From the NCBI RefSeq assembly GCF_037893015.1, contig NC_133665.1:21551207-21615206 (forward strand): DNA of 64,000 nt. Reading direction: 5' to 3'. Under the pieces are notes generated by a model that was not told where the DNA came from, made no database searches, and saw only the letters and a program-made list of their open reading frames with translations. A program made the position numbers and the translations under genes. This DNA is from Macrotis lagotis (Eukaryota > Chordata > Mammalia > Peramelemorphia > Peramelidae). The first letter of the stretch is position 1. Each line of letters begins with the position of its first letter. Below, piece after piece: positions 1 through 10,469 of the stretch.

Positions 1-241
1 TTCTATTTGAGTTTGATATCACTGGTTTAAAATACAAAAACAATTTGCCTGTTTTCCTGAATCCCCAACAGCATTGAATTCTAGATATAACAAACATCCT
101 ACAAGATAGAATTTAACAGGAACAAAGGAACATCTGGTGAAGTATTTTGAGATATTTGAGCAAAGAGAGACCTACATGTTCAACTAAATCAATGAAAACA
201 AAAATCAAATAAAGGACACACCCCCAAAAAACATCAAACTA

Positions 242-396
242 GGGGCAGCTAGGTGGCGCAGTGGATAAAGCACCGGCCCTGGAGTCAGGAGTACCTGAGT
301 TCAAATCCAACCTCAACCACTTAATAATTACTTAGCTGTGCAGCTTTGGGCAAGTCACTTAACCCCATTGCCTTGGGGAAACCTAAAAAAAAAAAA
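242..396 (+). mobile_element. Marsupial tRNA-derived SINE, sense
   Basis: Head 'ggggcagctaggtggcgcag', then 'ggagtcaggagtacctgag', 'cttagctgtg' and 'cacttaacccc', ending in a 12-A tail followed by a (CAA)n run (about 402-424). It carries pol III A/B-box-like head segments. Copy B is at 46317-46471, with a (CAA)n run three bases shorter. Confidence 0.9.
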
Positions 397-770
397 CCCC
401 AAAAACAACAACAACAACAACAACAAAAAAAATCAAAGTCACAACATGAATGCACATGCTTATCATTAGTGATTCCCTTTATTTTTATTATACTCTCTTT
501 ACTACTTTCACTCACTCTTCCATTTTAATGCTTTTTAATAAATTCTGGCCACTCCCTGAGTACAGAAGCTACTTCCCTGTGCTCCCTCTCAATAGGTTGG
601 ATTTGACTCTAAGTTGAAATGAAAAATCAGAAGGCAAGGAATATTAAAATGATGGAGCATGTATTTTTCTGAATGATGAGCGCTGATAAAATCACCTTTT
701 ATGTAGCCTGAGCAGCACAGCACTGCAATCAACAGCCTGAACCAAGAGACAAGTCTTTTTTAAAGGTGGA

Positions 771-850
771 GCTGGAGAGGACCTTAGTGATTATGTAGCC
801 CAACCCTCTCATTATACAGATGAAGAGACCAAGACCTCAAAAGAGTAAGT
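771..850 (+). repeat. MIR-like fragment
   Basis: 'ggagctggagaggaccttag', then 'cattatacagatgaagaga': the MIR/CORE-SINE central pattern, strongly diverged. Copy B is near 46846-46925. Confidence 0.55.
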
Positions 851-859
851 TGACTCAAA

Positions 860-1125
860 TCTATCTCCATTCCAGACTATTCTCCACTCAGCTGCCAAAG
901 TGATTTTTCTAAAGCATAAGTCTGATCATGTACCTTACCATTTAAAACTATATTCCATTTACTCTGAACTTACCGAATTTATGTCAGTTTAGGTATATAT
1001 CTCCCTATCCCCTAATTCCAATAAAAGCTTGAGGACCAGAACTATTCATATTTTTTCTTTGTATTGGCAATACTTAGCATAGATTTTGTCACACACTAAA
1101 TACTAGATTGTTGTTGATAGCTGAA
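860..1125 (+). repeat. L2 LINE 3' fragment
   Basis: The text 'ccactcagctgccaaagtga', then 'taaagcataagtctgatcatgt', follows the coding 3' end of L2. A diverged L2 tail ('aaagcttgaggaccagaa', 'cttagcata') follows. Copy B is near 46935-47200. Confidence 0.6.
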
Positions 1126-1607
1126 TGATCTGGAACACATCCTTTACTTGAGACTAGTTGAGAGTAAACCAAGGGAACCAATAGTGGCAGAGAAAGAATT
1201 AGTTTTCTGACTCCCAATTCACTTTCTCAACCTATACCATACTCCTTTCCTAGAGAGATTTTCTATTTCTGTAGAAATGTACAAGAGTGAACTTAACATG
1301 TCTTCTATTTTTTTAGCTTTTTTCCTTTATCCCTTTTACTCTCATTTTTCTTCTAAGTTTGTCTTGAATTTTTTTATTTGTCTTCAGATTTAAGGGCTAA
1401 ATGAGCTGGAGACCTACTCAAGCAGTAGAAGGATAAAGAACCAGGGTTTCAAGTGACACAATTATTTACCAACTTCTACTTGTGATCAGTTATTTGTGTG
1501 ACATTGGAGATTACAAAGAGGGAGCGGGATCAGCCCTTTCCTACTAGCAAAGGGGAATGAAAGTGACATGATGACTGTAAAAACATTTCACCCACCTTCT
1601 TACTAGT
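1126..1607. other. No recognised feature
   Basis: AT-rich sequence up to the target-site duplication of the HAL1-like element. No exon, RNA or repeat family was recognised by eye. The copy B counterpart is about 47201-47679. Confidence 0.5.
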
Positions 1608-2354
1608 AAAAATTCAGAGCCAAGATGGCAACAGGAGAAGGTCCTCTCTTAGGTGCTCTCTCTCCAAATTTATAAAATAAGGACTCTAAATTTTCTAGAG
1701 ACAGAACCCACAGAGGGACCTAGTGAGGCAGTTCTCCAGCCCAAGGTAACCTGGAAAATAGCGGAAAGGCTCAGCTCCACGGGGTTAGAGGGAGGGCTGC
1801 CAGAATGACGGAACTTCAGCCTCTCAGAGGCAGCCCCAGGGTGCTGGGAGCCATGGCTCAGGGCAGCGGGGGCAGTTTCCTGACCATCACCCCGGGGGAG
1901 CACTGGGCACAACTTGGAAGATCAGCGGGGAGGCCTCTGCCAGAGCAAGTGCCTGAAGCCCAGCCCTTAGGGCACTCAGCAAACAGTGTGGCTGCTGCAG
2001 CCCAGATCTAGGAACTAGAAGCAGGCTGAGCAGGTAAGCAGGAGCCCCCAAGCAACTCAACCTTGAGTACTCAGTCTAGGTAGGGGAGTGGAGAGAGACA
2101 TCTGAGGTCTGTCCTCTATACCTGGAATAGTACTCTGGGGCTCTGACCACATTCAGATCCTGATCACAGTCTAGGCCCCCCCATAGAACAGCAGGCCCCC
2201 CCCACCTCAGCCCCATGGCAGTGGGGTGCGCTTGTTGTCATTCACAGACCAGGAGGGAGGACAGAACTTCACACACTGAGATCCTTGTGGAGAGGGGTAC
2301 CAATAATACTCAAAAGCTCAGGAAGCACCCCAAGACCAGGCACAGGCTGGGGAT

Positions 2355-3349
2355 ATGAGTAAACAGAGAAAAAAGAGGAACATCATTGAGAAATACTTTG
2401 TCTATGATCCCAAGAAGGATCAAAATACTCAATCTGAAGATGAGGAAGTACAAGATCCTGCAACTAAAGACTCCAAGAAAAACAGAAATTAGGCTCAGGC
2501 TATGATATAGCTCAAAAAAGATTTCAAAAATCAAGTGAGGGAGATAGAAGAAAAATTGTTAAAAGAAATGAGAGAGATGCAGGAAAAACATGAAAATGAA
2601 GTCAGCAGCTTAGTCAAGGAGATCCAAAAAAAATGCTGAAGAAAATAGTATATTAAAAACCACCTTAGGCCAACTGGATAAAACAGTTCAAAAAGTTATT
2701 GAGGAGAAAAATGCTTTAAAAAGCAGAATTGGCCAGATGGAAAAAGAGATAAGAAACCTTTCTAAGGAAAACAAATCCTTCAAATCTAGAATGGAGCTGA
2801 AGGAAGCTGCTACATATTCAGGAAAGATAATTTAAAAATTATTGGGATACCTGAAAGTCATGAGCAGGAAAAGAGCCTTGACATCATTTTTAAAGAATTC
2901 CTACAGGAAAATTGCCCAGATATCCTAGAAGCAGAGGGCAAAAATAGAAATGGAGAGAATCCACCGATCTCCCCAAGAAAGAGATCCCCCCCCAAAAAAA
3001 AACAACCCCCAGGAATATTATAGCCAAGTTCCAGAACTCCCAAGTCAAAGAGAAAATATTACAAGGAGCCAGAAGGACACAATTCAAATATCGTGGAGCT
3101 GCAGTCAGGATCACACAGGGCCTAGCAGCAACTACATTAAAGGCTCATAGGGCTTAGAATATAATATTCCGGAAGGCAAAAGAACTTGGAATGCAACCAA
3201 GAATCAACTACCCAGCAAAACTGAACATCTTCTTCCAGGCAAAAAGATGGACTTTTAATGAACCAGGGGAATTTCAAATGTTCTTGTTGGAATGGGCAGA
3301 GCTGAACAGAAGGTTTGATCTTCAGGTACAGGACTCAGGTGAAGCATAG
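2355..3349 (+). pseudogene. Decayed L1-type ORF1 of the HAL1-like element, copy A
   Basis: Translation in changing frames gives a basic start (MSKQRKKRNI...), then a long heptad coiled coil rich in K/E ('EIEEKLLKEMREMQEKH'), then an RRM-like start 'NLKIIGIPES'. It ends with the C-terminal domain signature 'RINYPAKLNIF', close to the 'YPAKL' motif of L1 ORF1p. That order (coiled coil, RRM, CTD) is the L1 ORF1p nucleic-acid chaperone layout. It is broken by in-frame stops at 2490 and about 2508, an extra A in the run near 2630 (copy A only), a shift near 2820, a C/A-run shift near 2985-3002, and a stop near 3156. It cannot make a full protein. Confidence 0.8.
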
Positions 3350-3846
3350 AGAGTGGAGGAGAAGGGGAAAATATGAGGGACTTAATGATAATGAACTACA
3401 TGAATTCCAGCTTAGAAAAATGACACTGATAATACTCAGGAAACTTCTCATTTAATAGAGCACGTAGAAGGAGTTTTTATGGATGAAGCACAGGAGAAAA
3501 CTGAATTTGAAGATATAATATATTGTAAAAATGGAGTCAATGGCTAAAAGGGAAATGTAATGGGAGTAATAGAAAAGAGAGGTAGAATAGGCTAAGATAT
3601 TTCATATAATAAGCTTTTTATTTTAGTACAATGAGCTATTGCAATGATATGGAAGGGGGAGGGCTAGGGGGAATGAGGGAGCCTTCGCTCTCATCAGAGG
3701 TGGCTCAGAGAGGAAGTCTCATATATACTCAATGGGGTATGGACATTTAGAGTAAGAGGGAAAGAAGAGGGAAAGGGGGATGGGGGGATGTGAGTGATGG
3801 AGGAGAGGGTGGACCTCGGGGGAGAGTGATCAGATATAGCACATTT

Positions 3847-3994
3847 TCTTTTTTACTTCATGCAAGGGGCTGGGATTGGATGGCCTGTCTGGGATCACAG
3901 TGCTCGGTGATTGCTGGGCCTGAGGGGTGGTAGGTGGGCTCAGGGCCTCTTGGTCCCAGGGCTGGTTATTAATCTGCTGTGCCACTCAGCTACC
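3847..3994 (-). repeat. Antisense SINE-like module 1 in the HAL1-like 3' region
   Basis: Reads as a diverged, GC-rich reverse complement of the local tRNA-SINE. A T-run and 'tgcaaggggctggg' at the left are followed by a 'gggatcaca' core. It ends 'ctgtgccactcagctacc', the antisense of the SINE head. Confidence 0.6.
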
Positions 3995-4197
3995 CTACAG
4001 CACATTTGAGAGGTGGGACAGAGTGAAAGGAGAGAGAGAATATAGTGTAGGGTACTGGGTAAGTACGAATGGAGGGAGTTGCAATCAGCAATGGCAGCAG
4101 TGGAAAATTATGGAAGTAGCTTTTGCGATGGACTTATTCTAAAGAATGTGATCCACCCATGACAGCTGGTGTTATTGGAAGACAGACTGAGACTGAG

Positions 4198-4393
4198 GCA
4201 CATTTATTATTATTATTATTGTTATTATTGTTATTGTTATTGTTGTTTTGGGGGGGTTGTGGGGAGGATGGGGTTGGGTGGCTTGCCCGGGGTCACACAG
4301 CTGGGTGATTGTTGGATGTCTGAGGCTGGATTTGGACCTGGGTGCTCCTGGCCCCGGGGCTGGTGCTCTGTCTGCTGTGCCACCTGGCTGTCC
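4198..4393 (-). repeat. Antisense SINE-like module 2 with (TTA/TTG)n tail
   Basis: A TTA/TTG-rich block (4203-4246) is the complement of an A-rich SINE tail. It is followed by 'ggtggcttgcccggggtcac', then 'acagctgggtgattgttgga', and ends 'gtgccacctggctgtcc'. The order matches the reverse complement of the SINE, but the base composition is much more GC-rich than the other copies in the window. Confidence 0.65.
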
Positions 4394-4612
4394 TTATTAT
4401 TATTATTATTATTATCATTGTCATTATTATTATTACTACTACTATCATCATTTTAATTTGTTTTGGGTTTTTTTTTTGGTTTTTGCAGGGCAGTGGGATT
4501 GGGGTGGCTTGCCCAGGGTCACAGCTGGGTGATTGTTGGGTGTCTGGGGCCAGATTTGGGCTTGGATGACTCTAGGGCTGGTGCTCTGTCTAATGTGCCA
4601 CTTCACTGCCCC
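4394..4612 (-). repeat. Antisense SINE-like module 3 with (TTA)n tail
   Basis: (TTA)n and a T-run (4394-4480) are followed by 'ggtttttgcagggcagtggg', a core with 'cagctgggtgattgttgggt', and the end 'gtgccacttcactgcccc'. It has the same order and orientation as the two preceding modules, giving three antisense SINE-like units in series. Confidence 0.65.
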
Positions 4613-4829
4613 TATTATTGTTTTTTTCATTTTCATTTTCATTTTTTTCCTCTTTCCTTTATTTTATTGCTCATGAGGGTCTATATTTTTTGGGGGAGGG
4701 GTATTATGTTTACTCTTAAACAAGAATATTTTAATAATGTATAAAAACATCATTTGTACAAAATAAAATAAATATAAATTTTTAAAAATTAAAAATTAAA
4801 AAATTAAAAATAAATTTTAAAAAATTCAG

Positions 4830-6509
4830 GTAAAAAACTCAGAAGGTCAATAGAACATAGTAATGATATAAGCTAGTTAGAATGAAGCCAGGGTAGACTC
4901 AATTCAACACAAACATTTGCTTAGCACATATTTAGTAGTGAAAGAGATATAAAGATTAAATATGAGAGCAATGACTGCCCTTAAGGAGAATGCAGTCTTA
5001 TGGGGGATGGGGGTCGGAATCTTAATCCATATATAAAATATATATATACATATATATCTATATCCATCTATTTATATCTATATATACATATATGTAAGTA
5101 TATATATTATATATATATTTTTTTATGAGGAAGCAGCAAAGGGGAGTCAGACAAAGTACTATGAGATATTTATAGAAGAAACCCTTTTTAATTGAGATGG
5201 TTGGGTAGACTTCATAGAGGTGAGTCCTGAATTTGACCTTGAACTTCAAGATGGATATAAGGATTTCAATAGCAGAATATTGGTCATACCAAACATGACA
5301 CTCATCCCCTGACAGCCTAAGGGATAGACTAAAGATATAGAATTAGACATATTAGACAATATTTTTGGACTTGGCAAATATATGAATTTATTTTATTTGA
5401 CTATGACTATTTGCTTCAAGGATTATGTTCTTTTTTTTTTTTCTATGGGGACAGTTCAGGAGGAAACACAGACCAGAAGAAAGCTTGTAAAGCAACATGT
5501 TGAATTTTATATATACATCCATAATATATCCATATATTGATATAACAAATATATAGAGATATATGCATATATTGACATATGCTAAAGTCAGCTATATATA
5601 ATAAAAAATCATAGTTTCACATAAAATTCTCTTTTACTTTTTACAAGGAAATGTTCTTTTTTGGTGTTAGAGTTGAAAATTTTTAAAAAATAAATTTAAA
5701 GTTTTTTTTAATGGATCATAAAAATCAAAAACAGAAAATAAAAAAAAATTTGGTACCTCTGATTAGACAAGTATTTAACTGAATCTTTAGGTTCTGACTG
5801 AACCACTGCACTGAATCTAAAATGCCTCAGAACAGATCACTATCAGTTGGATGTTTTATTAACATTAAAAACAGCAACATCTAATTAATAACAAACAGCT
5901 GTCAATCCAATTCTGAAGTTACAGAGTAATCCTTTTAGCTTGACTCCTATAACAGGTTTGTTCTTGAATGCTAGAGAGAACAAAAGACAAAATATTTCAC
6001 AGAATTCCAGAGCTGGTTATATAAGCAATCAAACAATACATGAAAGAAATCCCCACTTTAGTATATCCAACAAATGGTGTTTCTCTATCTCTAAACAAAG
6101 AAGTATTGTATCTTCAGGTATCTATCTTCAGAATCTTTGTTCATCATCTCCATGAGTTTACTCTATTATCTGTCTTATTCCCATTTGTTTTTCAGAAGTC
6201 AAAACTCCAGTCAAATATCTTCTTGCTCCTACCCCTCTCCTGAAATTCCCAACAACCCAGTCCTGTAATTCAATTTACTAGGAAAAAGACTCCACCCATA
6301 TCCTACAGTCAAACTGCTGATCTCAGTGATGAAGTCAGAAACAGATGTTGGGTCAAAACATGTGAATACATGTCAGTTAACAATGAAGAAATCAGAAGCA
6401 AGAAGTTATGATTGTTTCTTGAAAACTAAGCTAATCCTTTTCATAAGTTGGAAACTTGTTTATCTCTTTGATCATATCCCTTCCACTGGAATTATAATGT
6501 TGTTCTTCA
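4830..6509. other. AT-rich stretch with TA microsatellites, no gene
   Basis: Contains TATA/CATA-rich simple repeats at about 5030-5125 and 5508-5610, and several A/T runs. I recognise no coding exon or named repeat. Short ORFs here are in low-complexity or random frames. Copy B is 50905-52584. Confidence 0.5.
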
Positions 6510-6660
6510 TTTTTTTTTAAGTTTTTGCAAGGCAATGGGTTAAGTGGCTTGCCCAAGGCCACACAGCTAAGTAATTATTAAGTGTTTGAGGTTGGATTTG
6601 AACTCAGGTACTCCTGACTCCAGGGCCGGTGCTTTATCCACTTCACCACCTAGCTGCCCC
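6510..6660 (-). mobile_element. Marsupial tRNA-derived SINE, antisense
   Basis: T-run, 'gtttttgcaaggcaatggg', 'gcttgcccaaggccacacag', ending 'cacctagctgcccc'. It is inserted at the left end of another dispersed repeat (6661-6960), with a short 'ttcatttt' match on both sides. Copy B is at 52585-52735. Confidence 0.9.
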
Positions 6661-6960
6661 CTGTTCATTTTCAAAGAAGACCATGACATCAGGCAGGTGA
6701 TGCCATGATGTGAATTGGATTTGAGTGAGGGGAACTGTGCTAAATCACCAGCCTCACTTTCTTCATCAGAGCCACCTGAGTCCACTGATCAGTTATGAAT
6801 CAGGATGAGGAGATGGCCCTGGATGCAAGGCAATCAGGGTTAAGTGACTTGCCAAGGTCACACAGCTAGTAAGAGTCAAGTGTCTGAGACTGGTTTTGAA
6901 AGCCTGTCCTCTTGATTCCAAGGCCAGAGCTCTATCTCCTGTGCCACCTTAGGTCTCTGG
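6661..6960 (+). repeat. Dispersed SINE-like repeat of another family
   Basis: Begins 'aagaagaccatgacatcagg', continues 'ttggatttgagtgaggggaa' and 'tcaccagcctcactttct', then fuses into a CORE-like part ('gtgacttgccaaggtcacac'). The same left part recurs at 11558-11691, and an antisense piece occurs near 31632-31690, so it is an interspersed family. I cannot name it. Copy B is 52736-53035. Confidence 0.65.
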
Positions 6961-7167
6961 TTTTATTCTGGCTCACAGGAATGGTTCAAACTGGAATTAT
7001 ATTCCAAATGTCTATTTCCAAGTATCCAGCTGTTTCCTTTTGCTGACCTTGGTCATAATTCCTTCAGGGTCTTAGCTATGATTCTAGTTAAGTGGTAACC
7101 TTACTTTAGGAACCTCAAAATATCAGAAACTTTGTACTTGCTCTTGAGATTGGACAAAGTCCTTTAA

Positions 7168-7208
7168 TATATATACATATACATATACATATACACATAC
7201 ACATACAC

Positions 7209-7243
<35 letters not shown>

Positions 7244-7262
7244 CATACACATATATTATATA
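7168..7262. repeat. (TATACA/CACATA)n microsatellite
   Basis: Alternating TATACATA and CACATACA units. Copy B (about 53243-53331) is six bases shorter, one of the clearest length differences between the two copies. Confidence 0.9.
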
Positions 7263-7280
7263 TTTGTATGTGTTTATATA

Positions 7281-7735
7281 TGTACATGTACATATATGTT
7301 TTAATTCTGGAATAAAACAAGCATTTCAATAACATAATTTTAAAAATGATTGCCTATGCAACTGCAAATCAGTTATGTACAACTTTCTATTCCTTTTAAA
7401 TATAAAGTTATCATGTAACTTCTTTTTCCTTCCTACTCCCCACATGCTGCCCTAATGATGCCTACTATTAGATGCAAATATGTATACATATTTAAAATCA
7501 TTCTATATATACTTCTACTTATCAGTTTTTTCCATTGGAATCAGATAGCATCTTCATAGGTCCTTTTGTGGCTGATTTGTTTATTTATATTAGTCAAAAT
7601 GATAGTCATTCAAAGTTGTTCTTAAAACAATATTGCTGCTACTGTATACAATGTTCTCTTGGTTCTGCTCATTTTATACTTATTTTGTGCAAAACTATCC
7701 ATGATGAACCTCTCATAACTACTAAATAAAAATAG
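7281..7735 (-). mobile_element. L1 3' UTR fragment, antisense
   Basis: 'gaataaaacaagcatttcaa', 'gattgcctatgcaactgcaa' and 'aaaacaatattgctgctact' recur in the same order at 28010-28600. Read on the minus strand they match the 3' end of marsupial L1. Copy B is near 53350-53804. Confidence 0.65.
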
Positions 7736-7739
7736 AGAG

Positions 7740-8345
7740 GAGTATATATATTTTTCCACTGTTATGACCCTTTTATAAAAACTGATCATATCTTAGGCCA
7801 TAAAATCCTCATAAGCAAAAATATCAAATAAAAACTTTATTGATCACTGAAAAAAGTATTAAAAATCAAGAGAAGAATAAATACCTTAATCTGAAAAAAC
7901 TGTTAGGTCAAAGAAAAAATCATTCATCATTAATTAAAAAATCCTTAAAGATAATGACAACAATGAAACAGGATTATAAAAGAACAGAGCAATAAATTGA
8001 GAAAAGTGACCCATCAGAGAGAGAAAGAAAAAATATATTTAAAACAACTACAGACAATATAAAATACTTGAGACTCTGCCTTCCAAGACACCCACTGTAA
8101 CTATATAAATAAAATTACAAAACACTCATCACACAAATAAAGATAAAGCTAAATAACTGGAGAAACATTCATTGCTAATAGGTAAGCTAAACCAATATAA
8201 TAAAAAATGAAAACTTAGCTAAATTTACTTATTCACTTCTATACCATACAAACTACCAAAGAATTATTTTAGAGAGCTAGAAAAAATAAACAAAATTCAT
8301 TTGATGGAAAAAAAAGGTCAAGAATATTAATCAATAAACATTTCA
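7740..8345 (+). mobile_element. Degenerate LINE ORF2-like fragment (tentative)
   Basis: 'actgatcatatcttaggcca', then 'agataatgacaacaatgaaa' and many A-rich codon-like blocks resemble the endonuclease-RT linker of an L1-type ORF2, heavily decayed. Low certainty. It is not an open frame. Copy B is near 53809-54416. Confidence 0.35.
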
Positions 8346-8384
8346 ATCAATAAATAAACATTGAAGTGTCCCCTAGATGCCTGT

Positions 8385-8645
8385 CAGGCATATGAGTAGT
8401 TAGGTGGCACAAATAGTGAATACAGTACTGGGCCTGGAGTCCAAAACATCTTTATTCAAATCCAGACTCAAAAACTGTGTGAGCTGGGTAAGTCACAACT
8501 CCTTTTGGCTCAGTTTCCTCATCTGGAAAATGAGTTGGAAAAGGAAATGGTAAATCACTCCAGTATATTTGCTAAGAAAACCTCAAATGGGGTCATGAAA
8601 AATCAGAAAAGACTGAAATGACTGAACAATAACAACAACGAACTG
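8385..8645 (+). mobile_element. Long-form marsupial SINE, sense
   Basis: tRNA-like head ('agttaggtggcacaaatagt'), 'cagtttcctcatctggaaaa', 'caaatggggtcatgaaaaat', and an end in 'actgaacaataacaacaac'. It is older than the short poly-A SINEs. Copy B is near 54455-54715. Confidence 0.8.
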
Positions 8646-8654
8646 TATATCAGA

Positions 8655-8860
8655 CATGAGGCAACTAGATGACTTAGTGAATAGAGTGTTGGGTCTGGAG
8701 TCAGGAAGACCTGGGTTAAAATTTGACCTCAGACATTCACTAACTGTGTGATCTTGGGTAAGTCACTTAACCTCTGATTTTCAAAATCATTCCAGTACCT
8801 TTGCCTAATCCATATAGGGTCACAAAGTCAAATGTGACTGATCTGAAGAACAACAACCTA
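8655..8860 (+). mobile_element. Long-form marsupial SINE, sense, diverged
   Basis: 'aggcaactagatgacttagt', 'ggagtcaggaagacctggg', 'gtaagtcacttaacctctga' and a decayed end 'gaagaacaacaac'. It lies directly after the preceding SINE. Copy B is near 54725-54930. Confidence 0.75.
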
Positions 8861-8864
8861 AACC

Positions 8865-9560
8865 AAGCACATTGCTAAGTGCAGAAGATTAAAAAAAAGG
8901 CAAAAGGCAGTCCTTGCCTTCAAGATGCTTGTTTAATGGGGAGACCACATTTGAACAAGCTATATAAAGGATAAATAAAAAATACTTAACAAAGGGAAGG
9001 TACTAGAATTAAGAAAAGTTGCAAAAGGCTTCCAGTAGAAGATGGGATTTTAACTGGGACTTAAATGAAGTGAATAAACTAGAAGAAGAACACTCTACTC
9101 TTAGGGAACAACCCAAGAAAAAGTCCAGCTCCTAGAGATAAAGCATCTTGATCAAAGAACTTTCAGTGTTACTGGAACCAAAATTACATGTTGGGAAGTA
9201 AGGTGTAAGGTAAGAGGGGGCTTAAATTATGAAGCACCTTGGACATCCAATATAGATTTGATCCTGAAGACAATAGTGAGTCATTGGAATTTATCAAGTA
9301 GGAGGGGTAACATGATTGGATCTGAGCTTTAGCCACTTTAGAAGCTGAATAGGTAGATGGATTGGAGTGGGAAGAGACTTGAAACAGGCAGAACTTCCAG
9401 CAGGCTATAGCAATAATTCAGGTGAGAGTCGATGAGAGCCTGCACTAGAAGGGTGACAGTGACAGGAGGAGAAGGAAGCACATTCAGGAGATGAAAAAAG
9501 TGCAATCAACAGTTCTAGGTATCACATTGGATATTGGATGGGGAGGAGAAGGAGGAGGAA
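8865..9560 (+). repeat. Ancient interspersed repeat, family unresolved
   Basis: 'ttgccttcaagatgcttgtt', 'ttttaactgggacttaaatg', 'gaagcaccttgga', 'gtaggaggggtaacatgatt', 'agcaggctatagcaataatt'. The same block order recurs at 14225-14905, and the 5' portion again at 38640-38950, so it is an old dispersed family. Copy B is about 54935-55630. Confidence 0.6.
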
Positions 9561-9599
9561 ATCAACGAAAAGAAATGGGAAGGAATGGAGCCTTGAAGA

Positions 9600-10250
9600 A
9601 CCAAAATTCAAACTATATTACAAAACTATAATCATCAAAACATTTTGGAACTGGAAAAGAAAAAGAGTAGTTTATTAAGGTAATGTATAGGTTATACAAT
9701 AAACAGAAGCAATTGAGCACATAATATAATGTTGATACATTTTGGAAAATGTATTTGTTTTTTGGAAAAATTAGTGGAGCATGGAAGAAATTAATTGTCT
9801 TATCTATGGATAAGGAGAAGTCTTCAATTCATGACCAAATAAGAGACAGAGAGGTTTGTGAAAACTAAAATGAATAGTTTTGATTAAATGAAAATTTAAA
9901 AGTTTTACACAAACAAAAGCAATGTATCTAACTTAAAATGAAGCCAGGAAACTGGGAAAAAAAATCTTTGTATTAAGTTTCTCTAATAAAGATCTCATTT
10001 CTCGAACATATAAAAAACTGAAACAAATTAATAAGAATAAGAGCTATTCCTCTTAATTGATAAATGATCGAGAATATAAACAGGAAGTTTTCAGAGGAAG
10101 AAATAAAAACTACCAATAGTAATATAAAAATGTTCTAAATAAATAAATAATTAGAGAATTTCTGAGATATGAGTCAATCTCATAACAGAAAAGGAAAATG
10201 ATAAATGTTGAAGGGGCTATAGAAAAACAAACACATTGATGTACTACTGG
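9600..10250 (+). mobile_element. L1 ORF2 C-terminal fragment, decayed
   Basis: 'taatcatcaaaacattttgg', 'acacaaacaaaagcaatgta', 'ctctaataaagatctcattt', 'aggaagttttcagaggaag' and 'aaaggaaaatgataaatgtt' run in the order of the C-terminal coding part of mammalian L1 ORF2. Stops and shifts occur throughout. It resumes at about 10470 after 220 bases of other sequence. Copy B is near 55670-56320. Confidence 0.75.
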
Positions 10251-10469
10251 TAAATCTAATATCAAGAAAATAATAAAATAAGAAAAGTGGAATTTGTTGA
10301 ATTCAGAGAAGCAAAAACACCTAAGTACAGATTAAATTCAACAACCAATGATGAAAAACACTTTCATCCTTTTACTAAAATGGTGGACTATCCTTGTGAA
10401 TTGTTGAATACAATGTCAGATGTCAGTTGTTTTGAAAGACTATTTTGAACAACTATCTTTGTATAGTTG

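Larger units (their letters stand above)
1618..4819 (+). mobile_element. HAL1-like (ORF1-only L1) retrotransposon, full-length insertion, copy A
   Basis: A 3.2-kb unit starts with 'agccaagatgg' and ends in an AT-rich tail with repeated AAATTAAAA. It is bounded by an exact direct repeat AAAAATTCAG (1608-1617 and 4820-4829). The cleavage context (bottom strand TTTTT/AC) suits the L1 endonuclease. Inside are a GC-rich leader (1618-2354), a decayed ORF1 (2355-3349), a purine-rich stretch, and three antisense SINE-like modules with TTA-rich spacers (3847-4612). No reverse transcriptase or endonuclease reading frame is present. ORF1-only L1 derivatives are known as HAL1 (half-L1), which is the best class name. 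The exact family is unresolved. Confidence 0.75.

Noticed and set aside
2310-2534. Hydrophobic minus-strand ORF that looks like a membrane protein
   Set aside because: Antisense shadow of the A-rich L1-type ORF1.
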